A DNA stretch of 64,000 nucleotides, from contig JAFSQE010000015.1 in NCBI GenBank assembly GCA_017446775.1, forward strand, positions 1 through 64,000, given 5' to 3'. The notes under the pieces are model-generated. The model did no database searches, had not been told where the DNA came from, and saw only the letters and a program-made list of their open reading frames with translations. A program made the translations under genes and the position numbers. The stretch is from Bacteroidales bacterium. Lineage in GTDB: Bacteria > Bacteroidota > Bacteroidia > Bacteroidales > UBA932. Of this stretch, positions 24,865 to 33,411 are shown piece after piece (the first letter of the stretch is position 1; each line of letters starts with the position of its first letter).

Positions 24865-27228
24865 ATGAAAAGATTCTTCTTTATTGCGGCTGCGCTGGTA
24901 ATATCGGCGCAGGCTTTTGCACAGACGTTTGACATCCGGCTGGAGAGTGGCGCAAAAATGCGCGTGCAGGCGTGCCGCAGCGATATCTTCCGCATCCAGA
25001 TAACGGAAGAGAAAGATTTCCCGCAGTCGGTAATGATTAACTACGGCATCTTTAGAAACGATTGGGACGATGCCGGGGCGACCATCTCGGAAGATGGGGC
25101 GAACGCCGTTATAAAGACTTCGGAATGCACTCTCACCGTGGATAAACAGGCAGGCGTGGTAACCCTTGCAGATGCTGCGGGCAACGTAAAGATAAAGTCT
25201 GTGGAATACCTTACAGCCAAAGCACCAGGAATGGGCGAGTTGGCAGACAAATATAACGCGCAGTTCCGCCACCTGAACGAGCACGTAAACATCATAGGCA
25301 GCGACCACTGGGAGCAAAATGTAGATGCCGGCGTGGATATCACGGATAAGGGCCGCACCTGCGCGTTGCGCCTCTCACTTGAAGATGGCGAGCGTCTGTA
25401 CGGCGGCGGCAGCACCAGCCGCAGCCATCTCCAGCATCGCGGCGAGGTGCTTCGCATCTTCACCACCTACGCCAATACAGAGAACGTCAATCCGTTTTTG
25501 ATGAACACCGGCGGATGGGCGGTTCTGAACAACACCTCCAACATCAGCTTTATGGACTGCGGCGTGAGCGAGGCTGACAAACTGCTGGCATACAACACCG
25601 TAAAGAGTGCCGATTTCTATCTGATGACGGGCGGCGACATGCTCTCTCTGCTGCAGCGCTACCACGATATAGCCGGAAACAACTATCTGCTGCCCCGCTG
25701 GGCATACGGCTGCTGCTTCGGCCCCCATCTGAACAGCGACGGCTTCACATTCATGAACGAGGCGGTGAAGTTCATAGAGCAGGGATATCCGATGGATATG
25801 ATGTGGGTAGAGCCTCAGTGGATGGAGACCTACTACGACTGGACTACCGATAAGAAATGGGATTACAAGAAGTTCCCCGGCCAGCCGTACTGGTATTCCA
25901 ATACTACGGAGAACGGCGAGCACCCTGGCAGCTTTATCTCCCGCATGCATGCGCTGGGCTACAAGATATGCCTTTGGCTGAATATCGATACCGACCTGAG
26001 TGTGATGGAAGAGGACCGTCTGGCGCGTGAGAATGGAGGCAAGCTCTCCGGACAGAAGAACTGGTTTGACCACCTGCGCAAGTTTTTGAGCAACGGTGTG
26101 GACGGCTTCAAACTGGACCCGGGGCAGACGGTGGACCGCCACCCTGACCGCAAATACTACAACGGCCTTACCGATGCAGAGATGCATGAGGTGAACCAGG
26201 TGCTGCTGCCAAAGCAGTTTCTGGAGATGAACCGCGACTTCAGCTCCAAGCGCTCTTTCCACCACTATTGCGGCGGATTTGCCGGGACGCAGCACTATAC
26301 CGCTGCGACTACCGGCGACAGTGGCGGCGGGGTGGCTGTGCTATACGACCAGCTCAACCTGCAGATGAGCGGTTACAACAACACCAGTTGCGACGTGGCT
26401 TCCAGCACCGATGGTCTCCACATGGGTATCTTCCTCCCCTGGATGCAGATAAACAGCTGGTACAGCTTCAAGGAGCCGTGGTATCAGCCTCTGGACGAGC
26501 AGCAGGTATACCGCAACTATCTGCAGCTTAGAAACCGGATGGTGCCGTATACCTACAGCGCGGCGCTTAAGGGTTCTGTGGACGGTACCCCGGTGATGAT
26601 GCCCATGCCGCTGGCCTTCCCCGACGACCGTAACTGCGACGATATGGCCACCGCCTATATGTTTGGCGAAGGACTTCTGATAACCGTTTTCAGTGACACA
26701 GTTTACCTGCCGGAGGGTACATGGTACGACTTCTGGACCAACAAGAAAAGAGAGAGCAGGGGGGAGAGCTTCCCGGCAGAGTTTGACCATACCCAGTACG
26801 GAGGCCCCGTGTTTGTGAAAGACGGCGCGATAATCCCCTTCCAGCATCTGGCCAACCATGCCTGCGAAAGACCGCTGGATACGATAGAACTCCACGTCTG
26901 GCCTGCAGCCAGGGGCGAATATACCTTCTGGGAGGACGACGGTACCACATACGCACACGAAAGCGGAGCAATTGCCAAGACCCGCTTCAGCTACGAGAAG
27001 AGGCGCCGCACGCTAAAGTTTGAGGTAGATCCGGTAGAAGGGAGCTACGAGGGGATGCACAAGTGCCGTACCTATGAGATGAAGGTAACGCTCAGGCGCG
27101 CTCCGCGCGTTATCAGGGTCAACGGCAAGCGTGTAAGGCATTTCAGCTGGGATGGCAAGGGCAAGGTCCTTACATTCTGCGCCACACACCCCGACACATC
27201 GCAGCCGCTCTCTATTCGAATACGATAG
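24865..27228 (+). CDS. Secreted GH31 family glycosidase
   Basis: 787 residues with a signal peptide (MKRFFFIAAALVISAQAFAQ). An N-terminal beta-sandwich is followed by the GH31 barrel. The nucleophile is Asp418 in GFKLDPGQ, where textbook alpha-glucosidases have GxWxDMNE-like sequence, and the probable acid/base is Asp485 in TGDSGG. C-terminal beta-domains follow (LPEGTWYDFWTNKK, YTFWEDDGTTYAHE). GH31 includes alpha-glucosidases, alpha-xylosidases, sulfoquinovosidases and alpha-GalNAc-ases; the unusual KLDPG/GDSG pair makes simple alpha-glucosidase doubtful. In Bacteroides, GH31 and GH66 genes occur together in dextran loci, so the nearby GH66 remnant may be meaningful. It overlaps purU tail to tail by 17 bases. 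Confidence 0.88.
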   Translation: MKRFFFIAAALVISAQAFAQTFDIRLESGAKMRVQACRSDIFRIQITEEKDFPQSVMINYGIFRNDWDDAGATISEDGANAVIKTSECTLTVDKQAGVVTLADAAGNVKIKSVEYLTAKAPGMGELADKYNAQFRHLNEHVNIIGSDHWEQNVDAGVDITDKGRTCALRLSLEDGERLYGGGSTSRSHLQHRGEVLRIFTTYANTENVNPFLMNTGGWAVLNNTSNISFMDCGVSEADKLLAYNTVKSADFYLMTGGDMLSLLQRYHDIAGNNYLLPRWAYGCCFGPHLNSDGFTFMNEAVKFIEQGYPMDMMWVEPQWMETYYDWTTDKKWDYKKFPGQPYWYSNTTENGEHPGSFISRMHALGYKICLWLNIDTDLSVMEEDRLARENGGKLSGQKNWFDHLRKFLSNGVDGFKLDPGQTVDRHPDRKYYNGLTDAEMHEVNQVLLPKQFLEMNRDFSSKRSFHHYCGGFAGTQHYTAATTGDSGGGVAVLYDQLNLQMSGYNNTSCDVASSTDGLHMGIFLPWMQINSWYSFKEPWYQPLDEQQVYRNYLQLRNRMVPYTYSAALKGSVDGTPVMMPMPLAFPDDRNCDDMATAYMFGEGLLITVFSDTVYLPEGTWYDFWTNKKRESRGESFPAEFDHTQYGGPVFVKDGAIIPFQHLANHACERPLDTIELHVWPAARGEYTFWEDDGTTYAHESGAIAKTRFSYEKRRRTLKFEVDPVEGSYEGMHKCRTYEMKVTLRRAPRVIRVNGKRVRHFSWDGKGKVLTFCATHPDTSQPLSIRIR

Positions 27229-28069
27229 TCTTGTTTTTGAAGACCATCACCTTGCGGTCGATGTGCTTCACTACTGCGCGGGAGAGGACGATCTTCTCCA
27301 GATCCTTCCCCTTGCTGATGATGGATTCCACCGAATCCTTGTGGGTGATGCGGGCCACATCCTGCTCAATGATAGGACCGGCGTCGAGTTCACTTGTTAC
27401 ATAGTGGCTCGTCGCCCCTATTATTTTCACGCCGCGGTCAAAGGCCTGGTGGTAGGGTTTCGCACCCACGAATGCCGGCAGGAACGAGTGATGGATATTG
27501 ATAATCCGTTCAGGATACGCTTTAATAAATTCTTCGCTTATGACCTGCATGTAGCGGGCCAGCACTATGAAGGTGACCTTGTTGGCCTTTAGCAGCTCCA
27601 GCTCCGCCGCCTCCTGCGCCGCTTTGTTCTCTGGGGTGATGTTGAATACGTGGTATGCTATACCAAACTTCTCTGCCACCGGCCGCAGGTCTTCATGGTT
27701 GCTGATAATCAGCGGGATATCAACATTCCACTCTCCGGCAGACCATCTGGAGAGCATGTCGTAAAGGCAGTGCGATAGCTTGCTTACGAATATGCACATG
27801 CGCGGCCGTTGCTCTGCGAAGTATAGGCGGAACTGCATGGCGTATTTCTGTGCATACAGGGTATCGAAGTATTCGCCTATGCGCTCTTTGGGAATAAGGA
27901 AAGAGGTGATATCCCACTCCACCCGCATGAAGAAGGCGTTGTTGGCATGGTCGACATACTGGTCCAGGTAAACGATATTTCCGTTGTTGACGGTGATGAA
28001 GTTGGAGACTTCTGCGATGATGCCCGGCGTATCGGGGCAGTGGATCAGCATTATCGCGGTGTTTTTCAT
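27212..28069 (-). CDS. purU: Formyltetrahydrofolate deformylase
   Basis: Hydrolyses 10-formyl-THF to THF and formate, balancing one-carbon pools and supplying formate for PurT. 285 residues: an N-terminal ACT domain (CPDTPGIIAEVSNFITVNNGNIVYLDQYVD), then a formyltransferase-like domain with FVSKLSHCLYDML, the catalytic HHSFLPAFVGAKPY and GATSHYVTSELDAGPII with the catalytic Asp. Its -7 box lies at 28094-28101. The 3' end overlaps the GH31 gene by 17 bases with no separate terminator. Confidence 0.95.
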   Translation of the reverse strand: MKNTAIMLIHCPDTPGIIAEVSNFITVNNGNIVYLDQYVDHANNAFFMRVEWDITSFLIPKERIGEYFDTLYAQKYAMQFRLYFAEQRPRMCIFVSKLSHCLYDMLSRWSAGEWNVDIPLIISNHEDLRPVAEKFGIAYHVFNITPENKAAQEAAELELLKANKVTFIVLARYMQVISEEFIKAYPERIINIHHSFLPAFVGAKPYHQAFDRGVKIIGATSHYVTSELDAGPIIEQDVARITHKDSVESIISKGKDLEKIVLSRAVVKHIDRKVMVFKNKTIVFE

Positions 28070-28093
28070 GGTGCGTTACATTTATACGAGGGG

Positions 28094-28101
28094 CAAAAGT
28101 A
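28094..28101 (-). promoter_or_regulatory. -7 box of purU
   Basis: TACTTTTG on the minus strand, a perfect TAnnTTTG box, predicts about 21 bases of leader before the ATG at 28069. I see no TTG at -33. It lies 10 bases from the -33 element of the divergent thrB promoter. Confidence 0.6.
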
Positions 28102-28110
28102 TAGATATTC

Positions 28111-28141
28111 TTGCATTTGAGGAAAAATAAATCTACTTTCG
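28111..28141 (+). promoter_or_regulatory. Promoter of thrBC
   Basis: TTG at 28111-28113, a 20-base spacer and TACTTTCG at 28134-28141 (one mismatch to TAnnTTTG). The predicted transcript start is near 28145, only about two bases before the thrB ATG at 28147, so the mRNA may be leaderless. The in-frame TTG at 28111 is part of the promoter and not a start codon. Confidence 0.6.
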
Positions 28142-28146
28142 CCCCT

Positions 28147-29091
28147 ATGAGAAAGATAAGAGTTTTTGCACCGGCCACCGTGGCCAACATGGGCTGCGGC
28201 TTTGATATCATGGGTATGACCCTGGATGCAGTGGGGGATGTGCTGTCTGTAGAGATTGGAGAGGGGGACAGCCTCACCATAATCAACAACAGCAAACAGC
28301 CGCTCCCGGAAGATATCGAGCAGAATGTTATAACCCCCGCGGTACGCGCTTTTCTGGCTGCGTACGGCGTGCCGATGGCCATAACCGTTACGGTAGAGCA
28401 CAAGATCGCCCCCGGCAGCGGCATCGGTTCCAGCGCGGCATCTTCTGCCGCGGCGGTGTATGCCCTGAACGAGTTGCTGGACCATCCGTTTACCGACGAG
28501 AAGCTTGTGGAATTTGCAATGGAGGGTGAAAAACTCATCAGCGGCGGGACCCCTCATGCCGATAACGTTGGCCCGTCTATACTTGGCGGGGTGGTGCTGC
28601 TGCGCGGATACGACCCGCTGGACGTGGTGCGGTTGCCGGTTCCCGGCCGTTTCTGCTGTGCTGTGGCGCATCCGGCCATTATGGTCTCTACCCGCGAGGC
28701 GCGCGAAGTGCTGCCCAAGGACATCCCGCTCAGGATGGCTGTAAAGCAGTGGGGCAATGTCGCCGGCCTGGTGGCAGGTCTCTCGGACGGCGATGTGGCG
28801 CTGATAGGCCGTTCTATGCAGGATGTCGTGGTTGAACCCTACCGCAAGCATTTTATCCCCGGCTTCGACGAGCTGCGGCGCAAGGTGCTGGAGGTGGGCG
28901 CCCTGGCCCTGAATATCTCCGGCGCAGGTCCGTCCGTGTTCGCCCTGTGCGAGAACATGACCCTGGCCGACAAGGCTGGCGAGGTGATGAAGGCTCACTT
29001 TCTGCAATACAACATCGAATCCAAGATATACGTATCTAAAATCTCCAACCGCGGTGCCCGCACCCTTGCCGATTACAACTTCGAAGGCTAG
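28147..29091 (+). CDS. thrB: Homoserine kinase
   Basis: GHMP-family kinase phosphorylating L-homoserine with ATP in threonine synthesis. 314 residues from ATG 28147 (MRKIRVFAPATVANMGCGFD, the usual family start). The GHMP ATP loop PGSGIGSSAASSAAA lies near residue 87, SGGTPHADNV near residue 130 and the C-terminal glycine motif ISGAGPSVFAL near residue 260. An in-frame TTG at 28111 is rejected because it coincides with the -33 promoter element. thrC follows after six bases; the aspartokinase/homoserine dehydrogenase gene that often precedes thrB is absent here. Confidence 0.95.
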   Translation: MRKIRVFAPATVANMGCGFDIMGMTLDAVGDVLSVEIGEGDSLTIINNSKQPLPEDIEQNVITPAVRAFLAAYGVPMAITVTVEHKIAPGSGIGSSAASSAAAVYALNELLDHPFTDEKLVEFAMEGEKLISGGTPHADNVGPSILGGVVLLRGYDPLDVVRLPVPGRFCCAVAHPAIMVSTREAREVLPKDIPLRMAVKQWGNVAGLVAGLSDGDVALIGRSMQDVVVEPYRKHFIPGFDELRRKVLEVGALALNISGAGPSVFALCENMTLADKAGEVMKAHFLQYNIESKIYVSKISNRGARTLADYNFEG

Positions 29092-29097
29092 CGCAAG

Positions 29098-30375
29098 ATG
29101 AGGTTCTACAGCACACGGGATAAGTCCAGAAAACTGTTTACGCTTGCCGAGGCCGCCTTTGCCGGGCTGGCGCCGGACGGCGGGCTGTTTGTGCCGGAGC
29201 ACATCCCGCAGGCAGATATGTCCCGCGTAAGGCAGCTGGCGGATATCTCTTATGCCGATATGTCAGCATATCTGGCCGCACTGATATTTGACGATGTGCC
29301 GCAGGCCACCATAGACGATGCGGTGCGCAAGGCGTACGATTTTGATATAAACTTCCACTGGTTTGACGGCAGAAAGGCGGCCCTGGAGCTTTTCCATGGC
29401 CCGACATTCGCCTTCAAGGATTTCGGGGCGAGGTTCATGGGTCAGATGACCGGCCGGCTTAACACCACCGACGGCCTCACAATCCTCACCGCGACCAGCG
29501 GCGATACCGGCAGTGCGGTTGCGGGCGGCTTTTACAACGTTCCTGGCGTGGATGTGGTGATTCTTTATCCCGACGGCAAGGTGAGTCCGCTGCAGCAGGC
29601 GCAGATGACGACCCTTGGCGGCAACATCCATCCCCTTAAGGTCCGTGGCAATTTCGACGACTGCCAGCGACTGGTAAAGGCGATGTTCAACGATGCCGAC
29701 CTGCGCTCACGCAAACGCATAACCAGCGCCAATTCCATAAACCTGCTGCGGTGGATTCCGCAGAGTTTCTACTACTTCTACGCTTATTGCCTCTGGGCTG
29801 AAGGACATTCCCAGGCGCCAGACGTGGTGGTGCCGAGCGGCAACTACGGCAATATCACCGCCGGGATGCTGGCAGCCCGCATGGGGATGCCTGTGCGTCG
29901 CTTCGTGGCTGCTTCCAACGCCAACGATGTGGTGCCGGAGTTCCTTGTAACGGGCGATTACAGGCCCCGCGCATCGGTACGCACATTAGCGAATGCGATG
30001 GACGTGGGCGCTCCCAGCAACTTCGAGCGGATGATGTGGCTCTACGGCGATGTGGATAACCTGAGAAGGGAGGTAGTTGGTTTTTCTGCAACGGATGCCG
30101 AGATTCTGGCGGCTATCCGCGAGATAGAAGAGAAGTACGGCTATATCAGCGACCCCCACAGCGCTGTGGGATATCTGGCCGCCAGGCATTATGATATCGA
30201 CGGATACTGGCTCTCTACCGCAAGTGCGGCCAAATTCGGCGAGGTGATAGAGCAGGCAACCGGACACTGGCCGGATATTCCCGAAGCCCTGCAGAAACGC
30301 ATGGACGCACCTTGTGTCTACACAATGATGGATGCGTCTGATGCCGATTTGAAAGATTATCTGCTTTCTCTCTAA
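29098..30375 (+). CDS. thrC: Threonine synthase
   Basis: PLP-dependent conversion of O-phosphohomoserine to L-threonine; 425 residues. The N-terminal FYSTRDKSRKLFTLAEAAFAGLAPDGGLFVPE is typical of the class I (E. coli-like) enzyme. The Schiff-base lysine is K107 in TFAFKDFGARF. The phosphate-binding loop is in ATSGDTGSAV, and GNYGNITAGMLA contacts PLP. It is cotranscribed with thrB. Its TAA stop shares bases with the TAG stop of priA (CTAA at 30372-30375). Confidence 0.96.
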   Translation: MRFYSTRDKSRKLFTLAEAAFAGLAPDGGLFVPEHIPQADMSRVRQLADISYADMSAYLAALIFDDVPQATIDDAVRKAYDFDINFHWFDGRKAALELFHGPTFAFKDFGARFMGQMTGRLNTTDGLTILTATSGDTGSAVAGGFYNVPGVDVVILYPDGKVSPLQQAQMTTLGGNIHPLKVRGNFDDCQRLVKAMFNDADLRSRKRITSANSINLLRWIPQSFYYFYAYCLWAEGHSQAPDVVVPSGNYGNITAGMLAARMGMPVRRFVAASNANDVVPEFLVTGDYRPRASVRTLANAMDVGAPSNFERMMWLYGDVDNLRREVVGFSATDAEILAAIREIEEKYGYISDPHSAVGYLAARHYDIDGYWLSTASAAKFGEVIEQATGHWPDIPEALQKRMDAPCVYTMMDASDADLKDYLLSL

Positions 30376-32381
30376 AGCGGGTCTACATCAATTATGATAT
30401 CTGTAGCAGGCGATGCTGCCCTGGCAGCTGCCACGGCTTGCTTTATGGCGGCTTTCTGGGCCTTTGCACGGACGGTTTTTGGAAGTTTTATCCAGATATG
30501 GCGGATATATTGCCCGGCTATGCGGTCCACGGCGGGGGTGATGGCGGCGGTGAAGTCGCTCACGCGCTCTGCCGACAGTTCCCGCGCCACCAGCCGGCAG
30601 GCGTGGTGCAACTCTTCCGGAGAAGGGTTTTTGATTGTCAGCTGTATCAGCCGTACGTAGGGCGGAAAGCGGAACTGTTCGCGCTGGGCGAGCAGCTGGC
30701 AGCGAAAAGCGGCGAGATTGCCGCTGCAAAGTGCCTCCAGCACCGGATGCGATGCCTGCATGGTCTGGATCACCATCTGTCCGGTGCCTTCGCGCCGCGA
30801 AACCCGGCCCCGGAGCTGTTCAAGCAGCGCAAGTGCCTTCTCATCGGCTCTGAAATCCTGCAGCGAGAGTATGGAATCGGCCCCGATTACCGCCACCAGA
30901 CCGAGCTTTTCAAAGTCGAAGCCCTTGGTTATCATCTGCGTCCCTACCAGTATGTCGGTGGCGCCGCCGGCAAAATCGCCCAGAATCTTTTTCTCCGAGG
31001 TGCGCGTAGCGGCCGTTTCTGCATCAAAACGGGCAATGCGGGCATCGGGAAATATATCCTGCAACTGCTCTGCAAGGCGCTCCGTGCCGCTCCCGCGGGC
31101 AATTATTTCCCCGCCGCAGGTGGTGCAGGCACCATCAAATGGGGCGCGGTATCCGCAGTAGTGGCAGCAGACGCTATTGTTGTATTTGTGATATGTCAGC
31201 GATACGTTGCAGTTGGGGCAGCGTAAGATATCTCCGCAACTGCTGCATTGCAAAAATGAGCTGTAGGAGCGGCGCGAGCGGAACACCATCACCTGTTCGC
31301 CCGCTTTCAGGCGAGCTTCAATCATGTTTATCAGCTGCATGGAGAATGCGCCCCGGGCGTTGTGCATCGCATACACCTTGCCCATATCTATCACGGTTAC
31401 CGGCGCTTCTGCCGCGCCAAAGAATTTGGTGCGCAGCTGCACCAGGGCATATTTGCCCGCCGATACATTGTAAAGCGACTCCATAGATGGGGTGGCGCTG
31501 CCCAAAAGGGTGTTAATCCCCATCCTGGAGGCCATCATAAGCGCCACGTCCCGGCCGTTGTAGCGCGGTGCCGGGTCGTCCTGCTTGTAAGAGGGGTCGT
31601 GCTCTTCATCAACTATTATCAGACCGGGGTTTGCGATGGGCAGAAACAGAGCGCTACGGGTTCCAAGCACCAGGTAGTTGTTTTCTGCAGCAGCGAGCTT
31701 ATCAAAGATCTTTTTCCGAACGGGGGTGGTCTGTTTGGAGTGGAATACCAGCAGGCTGTCGCCCACAGCTTTTCTAAGCCGCTGCTCCAGCTGCCTGGAC
31801 ATCGCGATTTCCGGTACCAGATAGAGGACGCTGTGCCCTGCCGCCAGCTGTTCCCTGGCAAGCTTAAGGTAGATTTCTGTCTTGCCGGAAGATGTCACTC
31901 CGTCTAGAAGAACGGTCTTGCGGCCATGTCTGAAATGGTCCGATATCTGCTCCAGGGCTTGCTGCTGATGCTCCGAGAGCGTTTTTTCTGCCTCTTGTTC
32001 CGGGATACTCTGGGGGCGGTTTATCTCCCGCTTCTTCTCTGTCTGGCGGAAGAATGCGGCGGGGTAGGCGCTCTTGAACACCTCGCCGATGCTGCAACTG
32101 TAATAATCGGCAATATCCTGCCAAAGTTCCAGATGTATCTGCGGCAGCGGCTTCAGGGGGGCGACTTTCTCTATCGGCAGCACCTTTTCCGGTTTAAGTC
32201 CGGCAGGTAAATCGCAGCCGGTGTGCCTTACCACCGCCAGATAGCGCTTGTGCACCATCGTGACCACGACCCAGGTGCCCGGGACAATCTGTTCCGTAAC
32301 CGTTTCGGGGATGATGTAATGCGCTGTCCCGCCGTTGAATTTGAGCGGAACAATCACCTCTATGTAAACTTTGGCAGCCAT
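30372..32381 (-). CDS. priA: Primosomal protein N' (replication-restart helicase PriA)
   Basis: 3'-5' helicase that reloads the replisome at stalled forks; 669 residues. An N-terminal 3'-DNA-binding domain (KVYIEVIVPLKF) is followed by helicase motifs LLDGVTSSGKTEIY (Walker A) and IVDEEHDPSYKQ (DEEH box). A zinc-binding insert with eight cysteines follows (CSSC, CPNC, CCHYC, CTTC), then QMITKGFDFEKLGLVAV and RVSRREG. ATG 32381 (MAAKVYIEV) is preferred to an in-frame TTG at 32393. It overlaps thrC tail to tail by four bases. Confidence 0.96.
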   Translation of the reverse strand: MAAKVYIEVIVPLKFNGGTAHYIIPETVTEQIVPGTWVVVTMVHKRYLAVVRHTGCDLPAGLKPEKVLPIEKVAPLKPLPQIHLELWQDIADYYSCSIGEVFKSAYPAAFFRQTEKKREINRPQSIPEQEAEKTLSEHQQQALEQISDHFRHGRKTVLLDGVTSSGKTEIYLKLAREQLAAGHSVLYLVPEIAMSRQLEQRLRKAVGDSLLVFHSKQTTPVRKKIFDKLAAAENNYLVLGTRSALFLPIANPGLIIVDEEHDPSYKQDDPAPRYNGRDVALMMASRMGINTLLGSATPSMESLYNVSAGKYALVQLRTKFFGAAEAPVTVIDMGKVYAMHNARGAFSMQLINMIEARLKAGEQVMVFRSRRSYSSFLQCSSCGDILRCPNCNVSLTYHKYNNSVCCHYCGYRAPFDGACTTCGGEIIARGSGTERLAEQLQDIFPDARIARFDAETAATRTSEKKILGDFAGGATDILVGTQMITKGFDFEKLGLVAVIGADSILSLQDFRADEKALALLEQLRGRVSRREGTGQMVIQTMQASHPVLEALCSGNLAAFRCQLLAQREQFRFPPYVRLIQLTIKNPSPEELHHACRLVARELSAERVSDFTAAITPAVDRIAGQYIRHIWIKLPKTVRAKAQKAAIKQAVAAARAASPATDIIIDVDPL

Positions 32382-32416
32382 TGTAATCCCCAATCCTGAA
32401 AAATCGAACTAAAATA

Positions 32417-32424
32417 CAAAATTA
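32417..32424 (-). promoter_or_regulatory. -7 box of priA
   Basis: TAATTTTG on the minus strand, a perfect TAnnTTTG box, predicts a 32-base leader to ATG 32381. The -33 element is not clear. It lies 22 bases from the opposing trxB box, so the divergent promoters overlap. Confidence 0.6.
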
Positions 32425-32446
32425 CTGCACATTGACGAAAAATTGC

Positions 32447-32454
32447 TAACTTTG
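32447..32454 (+). promoter_or_regulatory. -7 box of the trxB unit
   Basis: TAACTTTG is a perfect -7 box with a predicted leader of about 22 bases to the trxB ATG at 32480. A TTGAC at 32432-32436 is too close (12 bases) to be a standard -33 element. Confidence 0.6.
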
Positions 32455-32479
32455 CACGCTTTGTATACACATTTCGCAG

Positions 32480-33406
32480 ATGGAACATGTAAAATGTCTT
32501 ATCGTAGGTAGCGGCCCGGCCGGATATACGGCGGCGATTTATGCTTCCCGTGCAGGTCTGAACCCCGTTTTGTACGAGGGAATGCAGCCAGGTGGCCAGC
32601 TTACGACAACCACTCAGGTGGATAATTTCCCCGGCTTCCCTTCTGGGGTGGATGCCAATGTGCTGATGGCGGACGTCCGCAGTCAGGCAGAGCGTTTCGG
32701 GGCCGACATACGCTTTGGTGCCGTGACAAAGGCCGACCTTGGCAGAAAGCCGTTTGTGCTTACCATAGACGAGAACAAGCAGATCGAGGCCGACAGCCTG
32801 ATTATCGCCACCGGCGCCTCTGCAAAATACCTTGGCCTGGAGAGCGAGCGCGCATTCCGCGGAATGGGCGTCTCTGCCTGCGCAACCTGCGACGGATTCT
32901 TCTATCGTGGCAAGGATGTGGCCGTGGTTGGCGGCGGGGATACCGCATGCGAAGAGGCGACCTATCTGGCCGGCCTCTGCCGCAAGGTGTATATGATTGT
33001 CCGCCGCAACGTGCTTCGCGCAACCGAGGCGATGCAGCAGAAGGTGAAAGCCACAGAGAATATTGAAATACTCTGGGAGTGCCAGACCCGCGAGGTGCTG
33101 GGCGATATGGGAGGCGTTACAGCAGCCCGGCTGGTTCGCAGCAGTGGCGAGGTATTTGATATTGCTATTGACGGATTCTTCCTGGCAATCGGGCATCATC
33201 CCAACAGCGATGTGTTTGCAGAGTGGGTCGAGACCGACGAGGCCGGTTACATCAAGGTTAAGGATGGTACAAGCGCCACCAGCCGCCCGGGCGTGTTTGC
33301 CGCAGGCGACGTGTGTGACCCGCGCTACCGTCAGGCTGTAGTTGCCGCCGGCAGCGGATGCAAGGCTGCGATGGATGCAGAAAAATATTTAAAGGAGAGT
33401 CTCTGA
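32480..33406 (+). CDS. trxB: Thioredoxin reductase
   Basis: FAD- and NADPH-dependent reduction of thioredoxin in the cytosol. 308 residues with the FAD loop GSGPAGYTAAIYASRAGL near residue 9, the redox-active disulfide C134-A-T-C137 in SACATCDGFFYRG, the NADPH loop VVGGGDTACEEA, and the C-terminal FAD-ribose motif GVFAAGDVCDPRYRQAVVAAGSG. Standard length. It is followed by bamD after a 5-base gap and may begin a trxB-bamD-rpoZ-recN unit. Confidence 0.96.
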   Translation: MEHVKCLIVGSGPAGYTAAIYASRAGLNPVLYEGMQPGGQLTTTTQVDNFPGFPSGVDANVLMADVRSQAERFGADIRFGAVTKADLGRKPFVLTIDENKQIEADSLIIATGASAKYLGLESERAFRGMGVSACATCDGFFYRGKDVAVVGGGDTACEEATYLAGLCRKVYMIVRRNVLRATEAMQQKVKATENIEILWECQTREVLGDMGGVTAARLVRSSGEVFDIAIDGFFLAIGHHPNSDVFAEWVETDEAGYIKVKDGTSATSRPGVFAAGDVCDPRYRQAVVAAGSGCKAAMDAEKYLKESL

Positions 33407-33411
33407 CATTT

